Below the pieces are notes generated by a model. The model saw only the letters and a list, made by a program, of their open reading frames with translations. It had not been told where the DNA came from and did no database searches. From Embleya sp042956465 (GTDB lineage: Bacteria > Actinomycetota > Actinomycetes > Streptomycetales > Streptomycetaceae): a stretch of DNA of 64,000 nucleotides. Below are positions 34,440 through 43,162 of this stretch, one piece after another (positions within the stretch are counted from its first letter, which is position 1; each line of letters starts with the position of its first letter). The stretch lies in contig NZ_JBIBGL010000001.1 in NCBI RefSeq assembly GCF_042956465.1, positions 1-64,000 on the forward strand. Direction: 5' to 3'. The translations under genes and the position numbers were made by a program.

Positions 34440-35702
34440 CTAACCCGCCGCAGGCAGCTTGTACTCGTGCGTCGACGGCACCTCGAAGGCGTCCTTGGCC
34501 ACCACCAGGTTGCCGGGTGCGGTCTTGCTCGGCTTGAGGATGTACGACTTGTAGGACGCCGGCTTGGTCGGGTCGGAGAAGTCCTGCGGCGCGCCGAGTC
34601 CGGTGTCCATCTGCTTCTGCTTCCGGTGCGCGGCGATGATCCCGGCGTGCGACAGGTCCTTGTCGACGCACGCCGCCTTGAGGTCCTCACCGAAGATCTT
34701 CATCGAGTTGTACCCGGAGATCACCCCTTGATCGAGCGTCCCGTCCGGGTACTTGGCCTTGTAGTCCGCGGCCAGCTTCTTCACCGCCGGCATGTCGGCG
34801 CCGATCGCGGGCGCCGCACTGACCACGTACAGGAGTTGTTCCAGCGCACCCGCCGCGGTGCTGGCCATCACCTGGGGGTGGAAGCCCGGCGCGCTGGTGA
34901 GCACCGGCACCCGAAGGCCCGCCACCGCACCGAAGCCGACCAGGGTCGCGGTCTGGGTCGGCCCGGCGCTGATCAGGATCGCCTTGACGCCGGCACCGCG
35001 CATCGCGGCGATCTGCGCGGTCAGATCGGTGTCGGTCGCCTTGATCTTCTGCTCGACGATCTGCACGCCGAGCTTGCCGGCCGCGAACTTCGCACCGGCC
35101 AGGGCGTTCTCGCCGTACTCGCCCTCGAAGTAGACGTGCCCGACCTTGTCCCCGGACTTGAGCTGGGCGGCCTGGCCCAGGAAGTCCATCGCGTTGATCA
35201 TGTCGATGTCGTACGTGGTCCCGACGATCTGGATCTCGCGCCGATTGAGCAGCGTCGCGGCCCACGCCTGCGGGAAGGTCAGGATCTGATCCTGTTTCAG
35301 ACTGTCCTGCAACGCGGTGACCACGGCCGAGCCGATCACCTGCGGGAAGCCCGCGACGCCGCCCTTGATCTCGGTGTAGGCGGCCACCGCCTTCTGTACG
35401 TCGTAGCCGTGATCGCGCACCGTGATGGCGAGCTTGCGCCCGCAGATTCCGCCCTGCGCGTTGATCTCGTCCACGTACAGCTGCTGTGCGTTGACGATGC
35501 TCTTGCCCAGCGGCGCGTACGGACCGGACAGGTCGGTCAGCGCGCCGAGCGTGATGGTGGTGTCGGTGATCCCGGGTCCGGTCTTGACCCCACCGGACTG
35601 CTTGTCCTTCTTGTCGTCGTCACCCTTGGTACTGCACGCCGTCGCGGCCAGCACGAGCGCCGCGAGCGCCGCCCCCACACGCACGCCATTCCGGAGCCTC
35701 AC
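34440..35702 (-). CDS. livK: Branched-chain amino acid-type ABC substrate-binding lipoprotein
   Basis: This 420-residue lipoprotein has the lipobox AATAC with C23, then a Lys/Asp-rich linker and a type I periplasmic-binding fold: ITLGALTDLSGPYAPLGKSIVNAQQLYVDEIN and the following GGICGRKLAI. Family 4 proteins of this sort bind leucine/isoleucine/valine, but also urea, amides or aromatic acids. It is the last gene of the operon, starting five bases after the livM stop. The binding-site residues do not allow a confident ligand call. Confidence 0.9.
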   Translation of the reverse strand: MRLRNGVRVGAALAALVLAATACSTKGDDDKKDKQSGGVKTGPGITDTTITLGALTDLSGPYAPLGKSIVNAQQLYVDEINAQGGICGRKLAITVRDHGYDVQKAVAAYTEIKGGVAGFPQVIGSAVVTALQDSLKQDQILTFPQAWAATLLNRREIQIVGTTYDIDMINAMDFLGQAAQLKSGDKVGHVYFEGEYGENALAGAKFAAGKLGVQIVEQKIKATDTDLTAQIAAMRGAGVKAILISAGPTQTATLVGFGAVAGLRVPVLTSAPGFHPQVMASTAAGALEQLLYVVSAAPAIGADMPAVKKLAADYKAKYPDGTLDQGVISGYNSMKIFGEDLKAACVDKDLSHAGIIAAHRKQKQMDTGLGAPQDFSDPTKPASYKSYILKPSKTAPGNLVVAKDAFEVPSTHEYKLPAAG

Positions 35703-35706
35703 TGTG

Positions 35707-36924
35707 TTACCCCTTCGAGCCGGTACGGATGGAGCCCTTGGTACGTCCGAGTCGTTCGGTGCGGCCCCCGGTGGGAGTGCCGCCGGGCCGACCGCGCAGC
35801 AGGCCCACCAGCCCGCCGGGCGCGAACAGCAGGACGAGCACGATCGCCGCGCCGTACAGATAGCGCGCGGCCTCGCCGGGTCCCACCCCGGAATCCGGGC
35901 TGCCCGGCGCCACCACCAGCGGCAGCGTGTCGGCGTACTTGCTCAGCACCTGCGGCAACATCGTCACGAACACCGCGCCCACCACGGCGCCGGTGACCGA
36001 GCCGAGACCGCCGATCACGATCATCGCGAGGTAGTCGATGGACAGCGCGAGCCCGAAGTAGTCCGGCACCACGCGGTTGAAGATCATCGCGATCAGCGCG
36101 CCCGCCAGACCCGCGTACATCGACGACACCACGAACGCCGCCGAGCGGTAGCGGGCCACCGGAACGCCCATGACGGAGGCGGCGATCTCGCTGTCGCGCA
36201 CCGCGCCGAGCGCCCGGCCGGGACGTCCGCGCAGCAGGTTGCGCGCGGTCAGCGCGGCGACCAGGACCAGCACCAGCGCGAAGTACCACAGCCGCTCCAG
36301 TTGTCCGAACGGGATGCCGAGCACTTCGAGGCCGTCCGGGTCGCCGTCGGTGAGCGTGAAGCCGCCGAACTCCATCGGGGTGACCGAGCGTCCGTTGAAG
36401 CCGCCGGTCACCGACTTCGCGTTGAGCATGACGTGGTGCCCGATGAACACCAGGGCCAGCGTGGCCACGCCGAGGTACATTCCGCGCAGCCGGCCGGAGA
36501 TCGGGCTGAACAGGCCGCCCACGATGCCGGTCAGCAGCACCGCGAGCACCAGCGCGAGCAGCGGCGGCAGGCCCGGTCCGCTCAGCTGCTGCACGCCGAC
36601 CTTGCCGGAGTCGCCCGCGAACCACACGTAGCCGTAGGCGCCGCATGCGAGGAAGAACGCGTGTCCGAGCGAGAGTTGGCCGGTGGTACCGGACAGCAGG
36701 TTCAGCCCGATCGCGCCGATCGCGGCGGCCATCGCGAACAGGCCGGTCTGCAACCAGAACGCGGTCACGTAGAACGGCAGCGCCAACAGGACCAGTACCA
36801 CCGCCGTCACCGCCCCGGGCGCGGCCCACCTGCGCACTCCCGGCAGCGCGGGAGAGGCGTGCCGCGCGGGTGGTGTCTGTGCGGGCCTGGGCACCGTCGA
36901 GGACACGCGGTCAGACACGAGCAC
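35707..36924 (-). CDS. livM: Branched-chain amino acid-type ABC permease (LivM)
   Basis: This 405-residue inner-membrane permease has about 9-10 hydrophobic helices, including YVTAFWLQTGLFAMAAAIGAIGLNLLSGTTGQLSLGHAFFL, the LivM signature region. The cytoplasmic EAA-like loop is RPGRALGAVRDSEIAASVMGVPVARYR. The GTG at 36924 overlaps the livH end by 14 bases; a second GTG two codons on is equally possible. It pairs with LivH to form the channel. Confidence 0.92.
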   Translation of the reverse strand: MLVSDRVSSTVPRPAQTPPARHASPALPGVRRWAAPGAVTAVVLVLLALPFYVTAFWLQTGLFAMAAAIGAIGLNLLSGTTGQLSLGHAFFLACGAYGYVWFAGDSGKVGVQQLSGPGLPPLLALVLAVLLTGIVGGLFSPISGRLRGMYLGVATLALVFIGHHVMLNAKSVTGGFNGRSVTPMEFGGFTLTDGDPDGLEVLGIPFGQLERLWYFALVLVLVAALTARNLLRGRPGRALGAVRDSEIAASVMGVPVARYRSAAFVVSSMYAGLAGALIAMIFNRVVPDYFGLALSIDYLAMIVIGGLGSVTGAVVGAVFVTMLPQVLSKYADTLPLVVAPGSPDSGVGPGEAARYLYGAAIVLVLLFAPGGLVGLLRGRPGGTPTGGRTERLGRTKGSIRTGSKG

Positions 36925-37801
36925 GCTCCTTCGAGCCGAGCAGGCCGGTCGGCCGCCAGATGAGCACCAGCAACATCACGACGTAGGGGGCGACATCGCC
37001 GAGGTTGGCGCCGAGCCAGGTCATGTCGCTCTGGTAGCCCGCCATCAGCGCCGCGGTCAGCCCCACCACGAGGCTGCCGAGCAGCGCGCCGGCGGCCGAG
37101 TCCATCCCGCCCAGGATCGCCGCCGGGAACGCGGCGAGCGCGATCTGTCCGGTGGAGCGATCCAGGCCGGCGGAGGGGAACGCGGCCAGGAACACCGCCG
37201 CGACGGCGGCCAGGGCACCCGCGACGCACCACGCGGTGAACTGGATCCGGCCCAGCCGGATGCCCATCAGCGCGGCGGCCTCCCGGTCCTCGGCCGCGGC
37301 GCGCATCGACAGGCCCCAGGCGGTGAACCGGAACGCCGCGAAGAACGCGCCGATCAGCAGCACCGCCACCACGATGCACGCGATCCGCGCGTCGGCGATG
37401 TGCACACCGCCCCAGTCCCGCACGCCGGCCTTCCACGGATCTCCCAGGCTCAGGACGTCGGACCCGATGCGGCGGGTGAGTTCGGTGGTGAGCAGGATGT
37501 CCACGCCGATGGTGAGGATGGTCAGGGTGTGTACCTCGGTGCGCCCCAGGCCGCGGATGAACAACACCTCGACCAGGCCCGCCACGGCGGCCGTCACCAG
37601 CACCGCGGCGAGCAGCGCGAGCGCGAAGCCGAGGTCGTCGTGCAGCTTGGCGACGGTGAATCCGCCGAGCAGCAGCAGGGACGCGTGCGCGAAGTTGATC
37701 ACTCCGGACGCCTTGAAGATGACCACGAAGCCCAGCGCGATCAGGGCGTATACGGATCCGAGGGCAAGGCCGTTGAGGATGATCTCGGCGAGCTTGGTCA
37801 T
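36911..37801 (-). CDS. livH: Branched-chain amino acid-type ABC permease (LivH)
   Basis: This 296-residue permease starts MTKLAEIILNGLALGSVYALIALGFVVIFKASGVINFAHAS, the typical LivH opening, and has about eight membrane helices. The coupling-loop region is WGLSMRAAAEDREAAALMGIRLGRIQ. The ATG overlaps the livG stop as ATGA and the 3' end overlaps livM, so the operon is tightly coupled. Confidence 0.94.
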   Translation of the reverse strand: MTKLAEIILNGLALGSVYALIALGFVVIFKASGVINFAHASLLLLGGFTVAKLHDDLGFALALLAAVLVTAAVAGLVEVLFIRGLGRTEVHTLTILTIGVDILLTTELTRRIGSDVLSLGDPWKAGVRDWGGVHIADARIACIVVAVLLIGAFFAAFRFTAWGLSMRAAAEDREAAALMGIRLGRIQFTAWCVAGALAAVAAVFLAAFPSAGLDRSTGQIALAAFPAAILGGMDSAAGALLGSLVVGLTAALMAGYQSDMTWLGANLGDVAPYVVMLLVLIWRPTGLLGSKERARV

Positions 37802-38748
37802 GTCGGGACCTCTCGGTCGGTGGCCGCCGGATCGGGCTGGTGGGGGCGGGTGGTGGTGTCGGTGGCGGGCGCTGTGGTCGGGTCGGCCGGGTCGGGCCGG
37901 CGGGCGGGGCCGTCCGGGTTCTCGGCGGAGTCCGCGTCCGAGTCCTCGCCGGTCCCGAGGTAGGCCCGGATCACCGCCGGGTCGCGCTGGATGTCGGCCG
38001 GCACACCGCTCGCGATCCGGCGGCCGAAGTCCAGCACCGTCACCTCGTCCGCGATCCGCATCACCAGGCCCATGTCGTGCTCGACCAGCACGATCGAGAT
38101 GCCCAGCGAGTCGCGGATCGAGGCGATCGCATCCGAGGTCTCGGCCCGTTCCTCGGCGTTCATCCCGGCGACCGGCTCGTCGAGCAGCAGCACCTTGGGT
38201 TCCATGCACAACGCGCGGGCCATCTCGACCCGTTTGCGCATGCCGTACGGCAACAGCCCCACGGGAGCGTCGAAGACGTGCCCGAGGTGCATGAACTCGG
38301 CGATCTCCCGTGCCCGTTCGCGATGCCGGCGCTGCTCGCGGACCACCCGGGGCAGGTGCAGCGCGGTGGCCGCGAACCCGGAGGTGGTCAGCACATGCCG
38401 ACCCAGCAGCAGGTTGTCCGCGACCGTGCCCCGGGTGAGCACGATGTTCTGGAAGGTACGGGCCAGGCCGAGCGCGGCGATGCGATGCGGCGGCAGCCGG
38501 GTGAGTTCGTGCTCGCCCAGGTGCACCGTGCCGCGATCGGCTCGGTACACACCGGAAAGTACGTTGAAGCAGGTCGACTTGCCCGCGCCGTTCGGACCGA
38601 TCACCGCGTGGATCGAGCCCGGCGCGACGGTGAAGCCGACCGCGTCCAGCGCGACCAGGCCGGCGAAGCGCACGGTGACCGCGCGTACGGTCAGTTCGGG
38701 TACGTCGAACTCCCGCACCTCGGCGGTCTCGGTCGGGCCGACGGTCAT
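37798..38748 (-). CDS. livG: Branched-chain amino acid-type ABC ATPase (LivG)
   Basis: This 316-residue ATPase has Walker A GPNGAGKST, the Q-loop in LARTFQNIVL, the signature-equivalent LLPYGMRKRVEMARAL and Walker B VLLLDEPVAGMN, followed by the switch EHDMGLV. The signature is LPYGMRKR rather than LSGGQ, as is common in LivG proteins. A Pro/Asp/Thr-rich C-terminal tail of about 45 residues is unusual. It overlaps livF and livH by four bases each. Confidence 0.94.
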   Translation of the reverse strand: MTVGPTETAEVREFDVPELTVRAVTVRFAGLVALDAVGFTVAPGSIHAVIGPNGAGKSTCFNVLSGVYRADRGTVHLGEHELTRLPPHRIAALGLARTFQNIVLTRGTVADNLLLGRHVLTTSGFAATALHLPRVVREQRRHRERAREIAEFMHLGHVFDAPVGLLPYGMRKRVEMARALCMEPKVLLLDEPVAGMNAEERAETSDAIASIRDSLGISIVLVEHDMGLVMRIADEVTVLDFGRRIASGVPADIQRDPAVIRAYLGTGEDSDADSAENPDGPARRPDPADPTTAPATDTTTRPHQPDPAATDREVPT

Positions 38749-39578
38749 TCCACCCACCTCCGGAGCGGCTTGCGCGGGGCCGGCATGGCCGGCGTGGCAG
38801 CGGCGTCCGCGCCGGCCGCCTCCTCCTCGCCGAGGTACAACCGTCGTACCTCGTCGGTGCGCGCGAGGTCGGCCGAGGAACCGGCGAGTCGCACCTCGCC
38901 GACGTCGAGCACATAGGCCTTGTCGGCGAGGTCGAGCGCGACCGTCACGTTCTGCTCGACGAGCAGCACGGCCACGCCCTGTGCGGCGATCTCCCGGATC
39001 ACGCCGGCGATCCGGCCCACCATCATCGGCGCCAGGCCCAACGACGGTTCGTCGAGCAGCAGCAGCCGCGGTGCGGCCATCAACGCCCTTCCGATCGCCA
39101 GCATTTGCTGTTCGCCGCCGGACAACAGCCCGGCCCGCTGGGTACGCCGTTCGGCCAGGACCGGGAAGAGTTCGAAGACCCGGTCGCGGTTGGCCCGGGC
39201 CTTCGCCGTGCCGTGCTTGCCCTGCCGCAGCCCACGCGTACTCAGCGCGCCGGCCTGGAGGTTCTCGTCCACCGAGAGATTGGCGAACACCCGCCGTCCC
39301 TCCGGGACCTGGACCACGCCCGCCCGGACGATCAGGGCCGGATCGCGACCCGCGAGTCGGGTGCCGCCGTAGTGGATCGTGCCGGCGGTGACCGCGCCCC
39401 GATGCAGGGACAGCGTGCCGGACACGGCCCGGAGCAACGTGCTCTTGCCGGCTCCGTTCGCCCCGAGGACCGCCACCACGCCGTTCGCCGGGACATCGAG
39501 CGAAATACCTCGCAGGGCCCGAACCGACCGCCCGTAGACGACTTCGAGCCCCGCCACGAGGAGCGCTCCCGATTCCAC
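38745..39578 (-). CDS. livF: Branched-chain amino acid-type ABC ATPase (LivF)
   Basis: This 277-residue ATPase is the first gene of the operon. Walker A is GANGAGKSTLLRAV, the Q-loop region VVQVPEGRRVFANLSVDENL, the signature LLSGGEQQMLAIGRAL and Walker B LLLLDEPSLGLAPMMV. The GTG start (VESGALLVAGLEVVYG) has GGGGAGGGG just upstream. A PucR-type regulator gene lies 183 bases upstream in the same direction and could control the operon. The C-terminus has a short Ala/Pro-rich tail. Confidence 0.94.
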   Translation of the reverse strand: MESGALLVAGLEVVYGRSVRALRGISLDVPANGVVAVLGANGAGKSTLLRAVSGTLSLHRGAVTAGTIHYGGTRLAGRDPALIVRAGVVQVPEGRRVFANLSVDENLQAGALSTRGLRQGKHGTAKARANRDRVFELFPVLAERRTQRAGLLSGGEQQMLAIGRALMAAPRLLLLDEPSLGLAPMMVGRIAGVIREIAAQGVAVLLVEQNVTVALDLADKAYVLDVGEVRLAGSSADLARTDEVRRLYLGEEEAAGADAAATPAMPAPRKPLRRWVE

Positions 39579-39760
39579 CGCACCCCTCCCCGCTGTTGGA
39601 GTGACCGCGATCACAGCACGGGGTGCGACCGGAGTCCAGATCCCCGGACCACATCGGGGCATCCGACCAACGCGGTGCGTGAGCCGCTGTGCAGCGGCAC
39701 AGGAGGGGTCGGTGGGGTTCGGGCGCGAGCCGGGGCGGCGGGTGCGGGCAGCGGGGCGGA

Positions 39761-40960
39761 TCAGGTGCGCAGGCGGTGTGCGTCCAGGGCCAGGGCGAGT
39801 TCGACGAGGTCGCGGGGGAGGCCGAGTTCGCGGCCGGTCAGTTGTTCCAGGCGGCGCAAGCGGTTGAGCACGGTGTTGCGGTGGCAGAAGAGGCGCCGGC
39901 CCGCGCGCACCGCCGAGCCCCCGGAGTCGAGCCACGCGCCGAGCGTGCCGAGCAGGAGATCGCGGTCCACCGGGTCGAGCGCCAGGATCGGCCCGAGCAC
40001 GCGCGCCGCGAGATCGTGCGCCAGATCGGGCTGCGAGGCGACCAGCGCGGCGGGCAACCGCTCGTCCAGTCGGGCGCATTCGCCGTCGGCGGTACACGTT
40101 CGCAAGGCGATCTCGGCGAGCCGCCGCGCCCGGCCGAGTGCGGCGAGCCCGTCGACGATCGCACTGATGCCGGCCCGGGACCCGGCCGCCGGGCCGAACG
40201 TTTCGGCAACCTCGTCCAACCCCGCCGTACCGAGCAGTACGACCGCGAACTCCCCCTCCATGCGGGCCCGCCACACCACCCGCACGCCGTCCGGCGCCGC
40301 CCGCCTGGGCGCGTCGTGCACCCCTGTGCCGGGCAGGGGATGGCGCAACGCGACCACGGCATAGCGGCCCCGCTCGGGCAGGTCGAGCACCGCTGCCGCG
40401 GCGGCCAGGTCGGCCGCCGGCGCCCGGCCGTCCAAGAGCGTGTCCAACAGGGCGTGCACCCGTTCGTCATGACGATTCGTCAGCTCCGCCTCGACCCGCC
40501 GATACGCATCGGCGATCGCCGCGGCATGCCCGTCGACGAAGTTCCACACGTCGGTGGCCACGTGCACCAACAGCCGCACCTCGTCCGGCTCCTGCTCCGC
40601 AGCGACCTCGACCAGGGTCTGCCACAGGAGCACTCCGCCGAGTCGGTAGGCGTGCAACAGGGCCTCCAGCGGCACGCCTTGCTCGGCCCGCCGCCGGGCA
40701 AGCCGACCGGAGGCCCACCGGCTGCCCTCCAGCTCGCGGGGCCACACCGCGAGTGCTCCCACCCCGACGCGCAACGCCTCGTGCGCACTCTGCCAGAGCT
40801 CGTCCGGCGGCACGCCGCCGTCCAGATAGGCGGGTTCGAGCGCTTGGAGCTCCGCCACGAGCCGATCCGTCAACTCCGGCAACCGTGCCGGCAACACCCG
40901 AGCCGCCCGCCGCAACAACGCGGTGTGAGCCGACCCACCGGACAACTCCGCTTCGACCAT
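39761..40960 (-). CDS. PucR/CdaR-family transcriptional regulator
   Basis: This 399-residue regulator has an N-terminal helical domain (HTALLRRAARVLPARLPELTDRLVAEL), a GGDEF-related central domain typical of PucR/CdaR proteins (about 160-290), and a C-terminal PucR helix-turn-helix: LGAWLDSGGSAVRAGRRLFCHRNTVLNRLRRLEQLTG. Members control purine, amino-acid or diacid catabolism. It is the gene immediately upstream of the liv operon. In this family the DNA-binding domain acts as an activator in response to a small ligand, here unknown. Confidence 0.9.
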   Translation of the reverse strand: MVEAELSGGSAHTALLRRAARVLPARLPELTDRLVAELQALEPAYLDGGVPPDELWQSAHEALRVGVGALAVWPRELEGSRWASGRLARRRAEQGVPLEALLHAYRLGGVLLWQTLVEVAAEQEPDEVRLLVHVATDVWNFVDGHAAAIADAYRRVEAELTNRHDERVHALLDTLLDGRAPAADLAAAAAVLDLPERGRYAVVALRHPLPGTGVHDAPRRAAPDGVRVVWRARMEGEFAVVLLGTAGLDEVAETFGPAAGSRAGISAIVDGLAALGRARRLAEIALRTCTADGECARLDERLPAALVASQPDLAHDLAARVLGPILALDPVDRDLLLGTLGAWLDSGGSAVRAGRRLFCHRNTVLNRLRRLEQLTGRELGLPRDLVELALALDAHRLRT

Positions 40961-41153
40961 CGTTCCCCCACCCCCGCAAGGCCAAGGACGCCGTCCGGGG
41001 CAACACTGACAGATCGGGGGCCCGGGTAAACAGGAGATGATCGAGCCGGATCCCAGATGTGACGTGCGGGCGAGGACGCGCCGAACGAGGTGGGGCGCCG
41101 GGGCGGCCCGGCCGGGGGCGCCGGCGGGCCGGGCCGGCGTGGTGTCGTCCGGT

Positions 41154-41945
41154 TTACAGGAAGGTGTCGCGGCCGCCGTTGACGATCAGGGTTTGGCCGG
41201 TGATGTAGCGGGAGCCGGCGGTGCACAAGAACGTGGCGGGGGCGCCGATGTCGGTTTCCGGGTCGCCGACTCGGTGCATCGGGACCTTGTCCGCGATCCG
41301 GGACTCCATGGTCGGGTCGGCCTCGAAGGCGGCTGCCAACGCGGGGGTGACGGCCAGGGGTGCGAGTCCGTTGACCCGTACCCCGCTCGCGCCCCATTCG
41401 CGGGCCAGGGCCTTGACGAAGCCGCGCTGGGCGCCCTTGACGCCCGCGTAGAAGGACAGGTTGGCGCTGCCCCGCATGCCGGCGGGCGAGGTCAGCAGCA
41501 GCAACGCTCCCCGGGTCTCGCGCAGGTGCGGGTAGGCCGCGTGGGCCACCGTGAACGAGCCGGTCAGTGAGACGTCCGCGTGTTCGCGCCACAACCGCGG
41601 TCCGGCCCGCTCGAAGTCCACCGGTTCGCTGGAGCGACGCGAGGTCGCGTTGTGCACCACCGCGTCCAGTCGGCCGAACCTGGCCACGGTCGCCTCGATC
41701 GCGGCGCGTACCGACTCCGCCGAGGTGACATCGCACTCGGTCGCCCATCCGGCGCCGCCGCGCGCGGTGATCTCCTCGACCACCTCGGCGCCGGCCGCGT
41801 GTCGGCGGGCGGTCACCACGACGGTGGAACCGGCCGCCGCCAGAGCCAGGGCGATGCCCTTGCCGAGGCCGGCGGCCGCGCCCGTCACCAGGGCGACATG
41901 CGCGGTCGTGGTGTCTTCGGTGCCCGCTGCCGCGTTCTCGGTCAT
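41154..41945 (-). CDS. Short-chain dehydrogenase, catalytically complete
   Basis: This 263-residue SDR has the cofactor motif TGAAAGLGKG, the NNAG-equivalent VHNATS, the catalytic serine region LLLTSPAGMRGS and the YxxxK motif in SFYAGVKGAQRGF, followed by GVRVNGLAPLAV. The pattern after the second strand (VVTARRH) suggests NADP. Its ATG overlaps the upstream SDR gene by ATGA. The pairing with an SDR lacking the active site suggests a heteromeric enzyme. Confidence 0.92.
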   Translation of the reverse strand: MTENAAAGTEDTTTAHVALVTGAAAGLGKGIALALAAAGSTVVVTARRHAAGAEVVEEITARGGAGWATECDVTSAESVRAAIEATVARFGRLDAVVHNATSRRSSEPVDFERAGPRLWREHADVSLTGSFTVAHAAYPHLRETRGALLLLTSPAGMRGSANLSFYAGVKGAQRGFVKALAREWGASGVRVNGLAPLAVTPALAAAFEADPTMESRIADKVPMHRVGDPETDIGAPATFLCTAGSRYITGQTLIVNGGRDTFL

Positions 41946-42688
41946 GGCGTCATCAGCGCTCCTCCGTCGACGATCAGGGTGGTCCCGGTCATTCGGGCCG
42001 CCGCCGGTGCGAGCAGCAGCGATATCGCGTCCACCACGTCCGGCACGGTGCCGGCCCCGGGCAGGACCGCCTCGCCGCGGTCCACGTCGGTGCCGCGCAG
42101 GTGTTCGGCGCCGTAGGCGAATACGTCCGGGGTGACGATGTTGACGGTGATCCCGTCGGCCGCCCAGCGCCGGGCCGCCGACTTGGCCAGCGCGCGCAGC
42201 GTCTCGGCGGCGGTGGCCAGCGGGACCAACTCGGCGGCACCTTCGAGCGCGACCGCGGGCACGACCAGCACGAACCGGCCCCGACGCGGCGCCAGCACCT
42301 CGTGGGCGGCCTGAAGCACCGTCAGGCCGTGCCGGATCGGATCCTCGGCGAGCCGCTGCCACTCGGCGCCGGTCAGCGTGGCCAGCGGACGCGGTGTGAA
42401 CGCCTCGGCGGCCACCAGGGTGTACACGAGCACATCCACCGCGTCGTGACCGGCGTCGCGCAGCGTCGTGCCGAGGGCGGTGCGGAAGTCGTCCGGGTCG
42501 TCGAGCGGGGCACACAGGGTCACCACGCCTGCACCGGCCGGTTCCTCGGCCTCGGCGATGCGGCCGGCGGCCGGGTCGGGGTCGTGCGGATCGCACAGGA
42601 TCAGTTCGCAACCGTCCCGGACGAGCCGGTGCGCGACGGCCTCGCCGAGGTCGGCCGCACCCACGACGAGGGCAACACGTTTGCTCAC
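41942..42688 (-). CDS. Short-chain dehydrogenase-like protein lacking the active site
   Basis: This 248-residue SDR-fold protein keeps a loosened cofactor loop (VVGAADLGEAVAHRL) and the C-terminal MTGTTLIVDGGALM. The catalytic serine strand reads FVLVVPAVALEG, and where YxxxK should be it reads LVPLATAAETLRAL, with no Tyr or Lys. The NNAG motif is also lost (VYTLVAAE). It is therefore probably a structural or regulatory partner of the overlapping active SDR. The GTG at 42688 is chosen because GGAGG lies four bases upstream; longer frames lack resemblance. Confidence 0.85.
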   Translation of the reverse strand: MSKRVALVVGAADLGEAVAHRLVRDGCELILCDPHDPDPAAGRIAEAEEPAGAGVVTLCAPLDDPDDFRTALGTTLRDAGHDAVDVLVYTLVAAEAFTPRPLATLTGAEWQRLAEDPIRHGLTVLQAAHEVLAPRRGRFVLVVPAVALEGAAELVPLATAAETLRALAKSAARRWAADGITVNIVTPDVFAYGAEHLRGTDVDRGEAVLPGAGTVPDVVDAISLLLAPAAARMTGTTLIVDGGALMTP

Positions 42689-42841
42689 GAGACCTCCGAA
42701 GGTGGTGATCGACAGCGCGATGGAACCACGGAGCTCGTGAATTGACCATGCGTCATTCCAACCCGCGTGTCGGCCGTTTTCTTTTGCCCGGTGCTGTGTT
42801 GTGCTTCCAGGCACACCCGGTGATCAGGCGAGGGAGCGGCC

Positions 42842-43117
42842 GTGGCGACCTACGTGTACCGATGTGCCGACTGCGGCGACTTCGAGCTGGTCCGCCCGCT
42901 CGGCGAGGCCGGCCCGGACGAGCGATGCCCCGGCTGCGCGGCGCCCGGCCGACGGGTGTGGACCGCACCCCGGCTCGGCAACAGCGGCGTCGGCATGCGC
43001 ACGGCCGCCGCCGAGGAGCGCTCGGCGCACGCGCCCGCCGTGACCTCGGGGCCGCCGCCCCGACCGGGTGTGCGCGGCTCGGGCGACCCCCGACACGCGC
43101 GTCTGCCCCGGCCCTGA
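42842..43117 (+). CDS. fmdB: FmdB-like zinc-ribbon protein
   Basis: This 91-residue protein begins MATYVYRCADCGDFELVRPLG and has the two CxxC knuckles (C8/C11 and C29/C32) of the FmdB/zinc-ribbon family. The C-terminus is low-complexity Pro/Arg/Gly. FmdB is named for a putative regulator linked to formamidase genes in Methylophilus, and here it directly precedes a formamidase gene by 45 bases. The GTG start has GAGGGAG upstream. A regulatory role is only inferred. Confidence 0.87.
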   Translation: MATYVYRCADCGDFELVRPLGEAGPDERCPGCAAPGRRVWTAPRLGNSGVGMRTAAAEERSAHAPAVTSGPPPRPGVRGSGDPRHARLPRP

Positions 43118-43162
43118 CGCATCGTCAACGGCCGTCCTTCCGCCCAGTCTTCGAGGAGTCAC

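Noticed and set aside
36911..38914. Long minus-strand frames that extend the liv genes upstream
   Set aside because: Each ATP-binding or permease gene has a clear internal start with ATGA overlaps; the extensions are shadows of the neighbour.
40961..41153. Possible small gene between the PucR-type regulator and the dehydrogenase pair
   Set aside because: Only short frames without ribosome sites or typical codon use were seen.
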